Positions 58,686 to 64,000 of a stretch of DNA of 64,000 bases are shown one piece after another. The stretch is from Vagococcus humatus (GTDB lineage: Bacteria; Bacillota; Bacilli; Lactobacillales; Vagococcaceae). The notes under the pieces were generated by a model. The model did no database searches. It saw only the letters and a list, made by a program, of their open reading frames with translations, and was not told where the DNA came from. A program made the position numbers and the translations under genes. Positions within the stretch are counted from its first letter, which is position 1, and every line of letters begins with the position of its first letter. Location of the stretch: NCBI RefSeq assembly GCF_003950325.1, contig NZ_PXZH01000001.1, positions 186,001 through 250,000 of the forward strand. The letters run 5' to 3'.

Positions 58686-59582
58686 GTGAATCTTGAAGAA
58701 CATATTCAAAATTATTTACATTATTTAAAGGTAGAACGTGGTTTGTCAGAAAATTCCATTATCAGTTATGAGCGAGATTTGAACCGGCATAATGCTTATG
58801 TTGTGCAGCAAGCTATTACAGATTTAAATGAGATTGATCGCCTGTTTATTTTGGCTTTTTTAAAAGAATTAACTGACGAAGGCAAATCCTCCACGACTAT
58901 TGCTAGAATGGTCTCTTCTTTAAGAAAGTTTTATCAATTTTTAAGACAAGAACAACGGATAGATCAAGATCCTATGCAACACATTGACACACCTAAACGC
59001 CGTCAAAGTTTACCTAAAACCTTGACGATTGCAGAGGTAGAACAAGTGTTAAGCATGCCTGATACTAGTAAAAAGTTAGGGATTAGAGATAGAGCCATGT
59101 TAGAAGTAATGTATGCGACAGGTTTGCGAGTGTCTGAATTGTTATCCTTAAAATTAGATGATTTACATCTCGCTTTAGGCTTGCTTCAAACAACTGGAAA
59201 AGGGGATAAAGAGCGGATTTTACCAATTGGAGACATGGCTATTCAGTGGATTCATGTCTACCTTGAAAAAAGTCGGCCTCTTTTGCTTAAAAAAAAGCCA
59301 GACACCCCTTATTTATTTTTAAATAGTCAAGGAAAACCGTTAACTAGACAAGGTTTTTGGAAGATTTTAAAAAAATATGCTCAACAAGCTGGGATAAAAA
59401 AAGAAGTGACCCCTCATACTTTGCGGCATAGTTTTGCTACCCATTTGTTAGAAAATGGAGCAGATTTAAGAATTGTCCAAGAGTTGTTAGGACATGCAGA
59501 TATTTCCACTACGCAAATTTATACCCATATCACGAAACAGCGTATGGTGGACGTTTATCAACATTATTTTCCTAGAGCCTAG
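58686..59582 (+). CDS. xerD: Tyrosine recombinase XerD
   Basis: Partner of XerC in chromosome dimer resolution at dif. 298 residues: N-terminal core-binding domain (1-90), catalytic domain with 'YATGLRVSELL', 'GKGDKERILPIG', 'TPHTLRHSFATHLL' and 'LLGHADISTTQIYTHI'. It sits between fur and scpA, as XerD does in Bacillus. GTG start with GGGAG 9 bases upstream. Both Xer recombinases are therefore present in this window, at 17.9 and 58.7 kb. Confidence 0.93.
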   Translation: MNLEEHIQNYLHYLKVERGLSENSIISYERDLNRHNAYVVQQAITDLNEIDRLFILAFLKELTDEGKSSTTIARMVSSLRKFYQFLRQEQRIDQDPMQHIDTPKRRQSLPKTLTIAEVEQVLSMPDTSKKLGIRDRAMLEVMYATGLRVSELLSLKLDDLHLALGLLQTTGKGDKERILPIGDMAIQWIHVYLEKSRPLLLKKKPDTPYLFLNSQGKPLTRQGFWKILKKYAQQAGIKKEVTPHTLRHSFATHLLENGADLRIVQELLGHADISTTQIYTHITKQRMVDVYQHYFPRA

Positions 59583-59602
59583 TGTTAACTAGACTTTAGA
59601 TA

Positions 59603-59611
59603 TGCTATAAT
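59603..59611 (+). promoter_or_regulatory. Extended -10 promoter of scpA
   Basis: TG-C-TATAAT (hexamer 59606-59611) lies 35 bases before the scpA start. The -35 region is poor. Confidence 0.55.
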
Positions 59612-59645
59612 AAGCTTCTGTGAAAATAAATAGTTGGTGGTACAA

Positions 59646-60410
59646 ATGAAAGAATTAAGTATAAAATTAGATATATTTGAAGGTCCTCTAGATTTATTGC
59701 TTCATTTAATCCAAAGCTTAGAAATTGATATTTATGATATTCCTATTGCTCAGGTAACGGATCAATATATGAAGTTTATTGAAACCATGCAAACTTTACA
59801 GTTAGAAGTAGCAGGGGATTATTTAGTTATGGCAGCGACTTTAATGGCGTTAAAAAGTCAAATGTTGTTGCCAACAGAAGAAGTCTATTTAGAAGAAGGG
59901 GATTACTATGAAGAAGATCCCAGGGACCAGTTAGTTGCTCAACTGTTGGAGTATCGCCGCTTTAAATATGCAGCAGGGGTACTAAAAGAACAAGAAAAAC
60001 AGCGGCAAGCCTACTATACAAAACCTTCTCAGGATTTGAATTTTTTACTAGATGAAGTAGTGCCTCTAGAGCCTAATCAAGTCAATACTTTTGATTTATT
60101 TATGGCTTTTCATGAGGTACTGTATAAAAAAAATAAGCAAAAAAAACGCAAAACCACCATTCAAACCGAGCAAGTAACTATTGAAGCACAGATGAGGCTG
60201 ATTGAAACCAAATTAACCCAGGTTGGAACAGGGGGATGTGCTTTTGATAGCTTGTTGGAACAAGGGAGCCGAGAAGAAGTCGTGACTACTTTCTTAGCTT
60301 TATTAGAACTGATAAAAGCTGGTCAAGTAGTTGCTAGGCAACATCATAGTTGTGGCCCTATTCTTTTATTTTCTAGGCAAACGTTAGATATAGAAGAGGA
60401 AGTAGTATGA
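59646..60410 (+). CDS. scpA: Segregation and condensation protein A
   Basis: Kleisin that closes the SMC ring. 254 residues. The N-terminal 'FEGPLDLLLHLIQSLEIDIYDIPIAQVTDQYM' contacts the Smc head neck; 'AGDYLVMAATLMALKSQMLLP' follows, then a Glu/Asp-rich linker and a C-terminal winged helix ('FLALLELIKAGQVVARQ'). ATG 59646 has GGTGG 5 bases upstream. It overlaps scpB by four bases. Confidence 0.96.
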   Translation: MKELSIKLDIFEGPLDLLLHLIQSLEIDIYDIPIAQVTDQYMKFIETMQTLQLEVAGDYLVMAATLMALKSQMLLPTEEVYLEEGDYYEEDPRDQLVAQLLEYRRFKYAAGVLKEQEKQRQAYYTKPSQDLNFLLDEVVPLEPNQVNTFDLFMAFHEVLYKKNKQKKRKTTIQTEQVTIEAQMRLIETKLTQVGTGGCAFDSLLEQGSREEVVTTFLALLELIKAGQVVARQHHSCGPILLFSRQTLDIEEEVV

Positions 60411-61000
60411 TAGAAGAAAGTTTACAAGGACAAGTGGAAGCCTTATTGTTTGTGTCAGGAGAAGACGGTGTTAGCGTAGATGAGTTAACAGAAAGTTTAC
60501 AGGCTCCGACTTTAAGTGTTTTAGAAGCATTAGACCAATTAAAAACTAGGTATATAACCGAGCCACATACCGCATTACAGTTAGTAGAATACGGCTCAAA
60601 ATTTGTATTAACCACAAAAAAAAGTTATGAATCAGTGTTGAAAGAATATGCCACTTCCCCAACAGCTACTCATTTATCCCAAGCTGCTTTAGAAACGTTG
60701 GCTATTATCGCTTACAAACAACCCATTACTCGTGTTGAAATAGATGATATTCGAGGGGTGAAGTCTAGTGGAGCTATTCAAACGTTAGTCTTACGCGGAC
60801 TTATTTTAGAAGAAGGTCGAGTGGAAGGTCCAGGTAGACCGATTCTTTATGGGACCAGTGATTATTTTATGAACTATTTTGGTTTGGAGAGATTAACAGA
60901 TTTGCCTGCCATTGATGAAATGGAGCAAGCAGTAGCTAATGAGGAATGGACCGATTTATTTGCAACACCAGACATAGAAACGAAGGTAGAGGATGAATAA
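60407..61000 (+). CDS. scpB: Segregation and condensation protein B
   Basis: Two winged-helix domains that bind the ScpA linker in the SMC complex. 197 residues: 'QGQVEALLFVSGEDGVSVDELTESL' in the first, 'LSQAALETLAIIAYKQPITRVEIDDIRGVKSSGAIQTLVLRGLI' and 'GRPILYGTSDYFMNYFGL' in the second. ATGA overlap with scpA; the C-terminal tail is acidic. rluB starts directly after. Confidence 0.96.
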   Translation: MIEESLQGQVEALLFVSGEDGVSVDELTESLQAPTLSVLEALDQLKTRYITEPHTALQLVEYGSKFVLTTKKSYESVLKEYATSPTATHLSQAALETLAIIAYKQPITRVEIDDIRGVKSSGAIQTLVLRGLILEEGRVEGPGRPILYGTSDYFMNYFGLERLTDLPAIDEMEQAVANEEWTDLFATPDIETKVEDE

Positions 61001-61001
61001 T

Positions 61002-61727
61002 ATGGCAGAACGCCTACAAAAAGTAATGGCTCAAGCAGGAGTAGCTTCTAGAAGAAAATCAGAAGAACTTATTGCTAAAGGGCATGTAACAGTTAACGGA
61101 GAAGTTGTAAAAGAGATGGGGCTGAAAGTAGAGCCACAAGATAAAATTGAAGTAGACGGTGTCCCTTTGACCCGTGAAAATTTTGTTTATTACATGTTGT
61201 ATAAACCAAGAGGAGTTATCTCTGCAGTATCAGATGATAAAGGTCGTCAAGTCGTGACTGACTTTTTAATTAGTGTCGAGGAACGTGTGTATCCTGTAGG
61301 TCGTTTAGACTATGATACTTCTGGTTTGTTGCTATTAACTAATGACGGAGATTTTGCTAACCGTTTGACTCACCCAAGTCATGAGGTAGAAAAAACCTAT
61401 GTAGCTAAATTAGAAGGAGTGCCTTATCCGAAAGATTTGAAACCACTACAAACCGGTGTGAAAATTGATGGACGAAAAACAGCACCAGCTAAGTACCGTA
61501 TTATATCAACTGACCGAGAAAAACAAACAGCCATTGTGGAATTAACTATCCATGAAGGACGCAATCACCAAGTTAAAAAAATGTTTGAAGCAGTTGGTTT
61601 TTCTGTTCAAAAATTGAAACGAGAACAATATGGTCAACTAACTTTAGCAGGTTTACAACCAGGGCAGTACCGTGCGTTAAGTCGCCGTGAAATCAATGCC
61701 TTGTTATCATTATCTAAAGAAGATTAA
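61002..61727 (+). CDS. rluB: 23S rRNA pseudouridine synthase RluB-type
   Basis: 241 residues: an S4 RNA-binding domain (1-60, 'RLQKVMAQAGVASRRKSEELI') and the RsuA-type catalytic domain, with Asp103 in 'GRLDYDTSGLLLLTNDGDF' as nucleophile. 'EGRNHQVKKMFEAVG' is the C-terminal signature. ATG 61002 is chosen because AGAGG is 9 bases upstream, while ATG 60993 abuts it. It follows scpB, as in Bacillus. Confidence 0.93.
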   Translation: MAERLQKVMAQAGVASRRKSEELIAKGHVTVNGEVVKEMGLKVEPQDKIEVDGVPLTRENFVYYMLYKPRGVISAVSDDKGRQVVTDFLISVEERVYPVGRLDYDTSGLLLLTNDGDFANRLTHPSHEVEKTYVAKLEGVPYPKDLKPLQTGVKIDGRKTAPAKYRIISTDREKQTAIVELTIHEGRNHQVKKMFEAVGFSVQKLKREQYGQLTLAGLQPGQYRALSRREINALLSLSKED

Positions 61728-61745
61728 CTTTACATGTTATAGAAG

Positions 61746-61785
61746 AAAAAAAGTCCTTGAGTTAATTAGCTCAAGGGCTTTTTTT
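61746..61785. terminator. Bidirectional terminator after rluB
   Basis: A 16-bp stem with one G-U (61746-61761 and 61770-61785), A and T tails. Confidence 0.92.
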
Positions 61786-62302
61786 AGAGAGATTTAGCTA
61801 AATAAAGGACTAAATCATTGTCATTATAGCAAGGGGCGTTGAGGGCTAAGGGCTGATTGTGATACCAAATCCCTGACCCGTCTGGGATATAGCCTCGTTT
61901 AGCATACAATCGTTGAGCAGCCCCGTAACCTACATGTAGACCTACCCCTAATGTAACGACTGGAGCTAAATCTTTAGCGAATGTTTCAGCAGCTTCCATT
62001 AAGTGTGAGCCGATTCCTTTTTCTTGATAGGCTTCTAATACATTAAAATCTACAAGTTCTGGCCATTTATCTTTAAATGGACCAGCTTGGGCTAGAGGAA
62101 CAAGGGTTAAATAGCCTGCCACCTTACCTAAATATTCCGCTACAAAAACATATCTTAATTGGACGGATTGCTCATAATAATAATCTGTGAATAGTTGAGC
62201 TTTCCTCTCCCAATTTTGCAAACGAAAGGCCTGTTCAAATGCTTGCGCATCTTGTAACTTGATAGGACGGATGATTAAGGTATTATTTTGATAGTAAATC
62301 AT
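61784..62302 (-). CDS. GNAT family N-acetyltransferase
   Basis: 172 residues. 'LVDFNVLEAYQEKGIGSHLMEAAETFA' is the acetyl-CoA loop; 'LGVGLHVGYGAAQRLYAKRGYIPDG' is the C-terminal signature. ATG 62302 has AAAGGAG close upstream. A longer frame starting 24 codons earlier begins beside the ribU promoter and has no ribosome site. The substrate is unknown. Convergent with rluB, divergent from the FMN riboswitch. Confidence 0.85.
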   Translation of the reverse strand: MIYYQNNTLIIRPIKLQDAQAFEQAFRLQNWERKAQLFTDYYYEQSVQLRYVFVAEYLGKVAGYLTLVPLAQAGPFKDKWPELVDFNVLEAYQEKGIGSHLMEAAETFAKDLAPVVTLGVGLHVGYGAAQRLYAKRGYIPDGSGIWYHNQPLALNAPCYNDNDLVLYLAKSL

Positions 62303-62395
62303 AAAGCTCCTTTCTGATCTTTTCACTTTAGTTGGGTTACGTTTAGTATAAAGGGTTTTTTTAAAAGGTGTCAAGGCAAGGAAAAAACCTTCCTA

Positions 62396-62423
62396 TTGCA
62401 AAAAAACAGAGAATTGACTATAA
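62396..62423 (+). promoter_or_regulatory. Promoter of the ribU transcript
   Basis: TTGCAA (62396-62401), 16 bp, TATAAT (62418-62423), about 25 bases before the riboswitch. Confidence 0.7.
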
Positions 62424-62444
62424 TAGAAGTATCAAAACAATAAG

Positions 62445-62561
62445 ATTCGTCTTCAGGGCAGGGTGTAATTCCCGACCGGCGGTAAAAGTCCGCGACCCAC
62501 ATGATAGTGGTTGAATTGGTGTAACTCCAATACCGACAGTAGAGTCTGGATGGAAGAAGAG
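62445..62561 (+). ncRNA. FMN riboswitch (RFN element)
   Basis: All conserved RFN blocks are present in order: CTTCAGGGCAGGGTG, TTCCCGACCGGCGGT, AGTCCGCGACCC, CCGACAGTAGAGTCTGGATG and GGAAGA. It binds flavin mononucleotide and reduces expression of the riboflavin transporter when FMN is plentiful. Confidence 0.97.
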
Positions 62562-62586
62562 AAATACTTAGTTGACTAGTCAAGTA

Positions 62587-62624
62587 AGGTTATTTTCTGC
62601 CCTCATGTAGAAAATAGCCTTTTT
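62587..62624 (+). terminator. Riboswitch-controlled terminator before ribU
   Basis: GGTTATTTTCT (62587-62597) pairs with AGAAAATAGCC (62608-62618) and T6 follows. CTGCCCT (62596-62602), partly in the loop, is complementary to AGGGCAG in the first RFN block, giving the antiterminator used when FMN is absent. Confidence 0.88.
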
Positions 62625-62687
62625 TGTTTGTTTTTTCACAACCACAACTAAGTCATTGAAGATGAGTCCTTTTAGGAGGATGTCAAA

Positions 62688-63269
62688 ATGAAACACATGC
62701 AAACCAAGAAGTTAGTAGTACTCTCAATGATGGCGGCTATCGCTTATTTACTGATGTTTTTCGCTTTTCCTGTTTTACCAGCAGTGCCTTTTATGAAAGT
62801 GGATTTTAGTGAAATCCCTATTTTAATTGGTACCTATTTATTTGGTCCTTTAGCAGGAGTTATTATCGCCTTTATTCGTTCCTTGCTTCATTTTATTACA
62901 GTTGGTGCTAGCATTGGCGAAGTTATTGGTAATACCGCTAGTTTTTTAGCTGCATTAACATACGTATTTCCTATTTATTGGCTATCTAAAAAAATTCAAG
63001 GCCCAACAGGATTAATTGGCGGTTTAGCTCTTGGGACAATTAGTATGACAGTATTTATGTGTGTGGCTAATTATTTTGTCATCACCCCTCTTTATATGTG
63101 GGTGCTACAATTTAATTTAGGAATGCCGCTTGCAAAATATATTTTAGTTGGGGTTCTCCCTTTTAATTTGATCAAAGGCTTTTTAGTCAGTGTGGTATTT
63201 GCTATTTTACACAAAAAACTTTTGCCTTGGTTAAGTCAAAAAACGCATCAATTAAATGCTCATGTTTAA
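62688..63269 (+). CDS. ribU: Riboflavin ECF transporter substrate-binding protein RibU
   Basis: 193 residues, six membrane helices. 'FFAFPVLPAVPFMKVDFSEIPILIGTYLFGP' is the riboflavin-binding signature, followed by 'LLHFITVGASIGEVIGNTASFLA'. It takes up riboflavin with the shared ECF energizing module encoded elsewhere. AGGAGG precedes the ATG, and the FMN riboswitch upstream confirms the role. Confidence 0.96.
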   Translation: MKHMQTKKLVVLSMMAAIAYLLMFFAFPVLPAVPFMKVDFSEIPILIGTYLFGPLAGVIIAFIRSLLHFITVGASIGEVIGNTASFLAALTYVFPIYWLSKKIQGPTGLIGGLALGTISMTVFMCVANYFVITPLYMWVLQFNLGMPLAKYILVGVLPFNLIKGFLVSVVFAILHKKLLPWLSQKTHQLNAHV

Positions 63270-63319
63270 AAAATTATGGTCCAATTGATTATATGAGTCA
63301 AGTAAATTCTAGTGATTTA

Positions 63320-63360
63320 AACAACGCCAGCTAAATTAGTTAGTTGGCGTTGTTTTTTTG
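63320..63360 (+). terminator. Terminator after ribU
   Basis: AACAACGCCA (63321-63330) pairs with TGGCGTTGTT (63345-63354), an inner GCTAA/TTAGT stem extends it, and a T run follows. Confidence 0.9.
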
Positions 63361-63447
63361 TTTGACTAGATTTATTCAGAGTTAGAACAGACTAGTTTTA
63401 ACTTTTTTATGGTAGACTAATGATAGAAAAGATAACTGGTTAATCAG

Positions 63448-63660
63448 TTATTCTTTGATTAAACCAATGGCACGAGTTGGACATTCTTGATAGGCTTTTA
63501 GGCAAGCGTCTTCCAAGTGATTGGGCAGGGTTATCTGAGTTTCAGTTGGCTGGTCTTTAAATAAAACTAGTCCACTATCAGTATAATCAAATATTTCTCC
63601 TGCAATCGTTTGGCACAAGCCACACGCAATGCACTTTTCAGGTTCTAAATAACATTTCAT
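63448..63660 (-). CDS. fer: Ferredoxin, single [4Fe-4S] cluster
   Basis: 70 residues. Cluster ligands are Cys10, Cys13, Cys16 ('KCIACGLCQ') and Cys60 ('ECPTRAI'); Cys53 may form a disulfide, as in related monocluster ferredoxins. ATG 63660 has AAGGAGTGA upstream. In Bacillus fer lies beside ypbB and recQ, exactly as the next gene suggests. It donates electrons to an unidentified partner. Confidence 0.94.
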   Translation of the reverse strand: MKCYLEPEKCIACGLCQTIAGEIFDYTDSGLVLFKDQPTETQITLPNHLEDACLKAYQECPTRAIGLIKE

Positions 63661-63703
63661 AAAAATCACTCCTTAATATAGTAGAAAGGGAAGGTCGAGT
63701 TGG

Positions 63704-64000
63704 ATGACAGATGACATAAATATCTATATTTTATCCTTATTCCATCCAAAAAACAAGCAACGCTCTTCTTCTGTTTATCAAATACTTCGAGGAAAAAAAA
63801 CAGCCTCTACCTTGTCTTTTTGTTTGTTTCATCATTTATGGTCAGGGTTTCAACTGTTTCCCTACTTATCCGTGGAAGCTTATGAACAGCGATTAGCAGA
63901 GTTAAAAGCTAAAGGATATCTAGTAGCAGATGAGGCGGATGGAAAGTACCTACTGCTAAGTCAGGCTGGTCAGGCTTGTTTACTAGAGCATCCATTTTGG
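63704..64000 (+). CDS. YpbB-like helix-turn-helix protein, 5' part
   Basis: 99 codons, open to the window edge. It starts MTDDINIYILSLFHPKNKQR, then 'SSSVYQILRGKKTASTLSFCLFHHLWSGFQLFPYLSVEAYEQRL' and a winged-helix-like part ending 'YLLLSQAGQACLL'. The match to YpbB is by overall pattern and by its place next to fer, where Bacillus has fer-ypbB-recQ. So recQ is expected just outside. AAAGGGAAGG precedes the ATG. Divergent from fer. Confidence 0.7.
   Translation, partial: MTDDINIYILSLFHPKNKQRSSSVYQILRGKKTASTLSFCLFHHLWSGFQLFPYLSVEAYEQRLAELKAKGYLVADEADGKYLLLSQAGQACLLEHPFW

Noticed and set aside
62371-62583. Minus-strand ORF across the riboswitch
   Set aside because: It runs antisense through the conserved FMN aptamer, and its product resembles no protein family.

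Overview
The window is 64 kb of low-GC Firmicute chromosome. Gene content and order point to the Lactobacillales, most likely Enterococcaceae and probably a Vagococcus-like species, but the genus is inference. Evidence for this: strong AGGAGG ribosome sites, fermentative genes (pfkA-pyk, pflBA), mannose-type PTS, a WxL-interacting surface protein, an Mga-like regulator, a Firmicute-type DnaE without PHP metal ligands, and the conserved blocks rpsP-khpA-rimM-trmD-rplS, xerC-hslV-hslU and fur-xerD-scpA-scpB-rluB. No rRNA, intact tRNA, insertion sequence, prophage or CRISPR array was seen.

Layout. 1-9.5 kb: LCP-family cell-wall protein (cut by the window edge), DegV, an MFS transporter, dnaE, then pfkA-pyk (lower glycolysis). 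9.5-20.9 kb: ctpA-lepB-rbgA-rnhB-dprA-topA-trmFO-xerC-hslVU, covering protein secretion and processing, 50S assembly, DNA metabolism and tRNA modification. 20.9-24.3 kb: aldose-epimerase-like protein facing ald, plsY and a LOG-type phosphoribohydrolase. 24.4-29.3 kb: a 51-residue membrane peptide, then parE-parC. 29.6-32.7 kb: pflB-pflA. 32.8-35.2 kb: ribosome and tRNA-methylation operon with an L19 leader. 35.3-40.8 kb: a carbohydrate island in which a LacI-type regulator faces two palindromic operators before a mannose-family PTS and a GH13 oligo-1,6-glucosidase. 40.8-44.7 kb: bioY with BirA boxes, queH, a YitT membrane protein, a hydrolase and a SufT-like protein.

44.9-53.9 kb is the accessory part. 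It holds a secreted 154-aa protein paired with a WxL-interacting surface protein, an unusually AT-rich Mga-like regulator, and an MFS efflux pump whose leader can fold into mutually exclusive terminator and antiterminator structures. It also holds an HTH/membrane regulator, a penicillin-V-acylase-like Ntn hydrolase, a GNAT protein and a YibE/F pair. 54-64 kb returns to backbone: a purine permease with PurR boxes, cvfB, an MFS transporter, fur, xerD, scpAB, rluB, a GNAT protein, an FMN riboswitch with ribU, fer, and the 5' end of a ypbB-like gene that normally precedes recQ.

The best candidates for something undescribed are the minimal WxL-interacting-protein locus whose partner lacks any WxL motif (44.9-48.1 kb), the four-segment attenuator before the efflux gene (48.23-48.30 kb), and the structured intergenic DNA at 50.08-50.18 kb. 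Many start codons were chosen from Shine-Dalgarno spacing, and the reasons are given per gene. All assignments rest on reading translated sequence and motif memory; no database search was possible.
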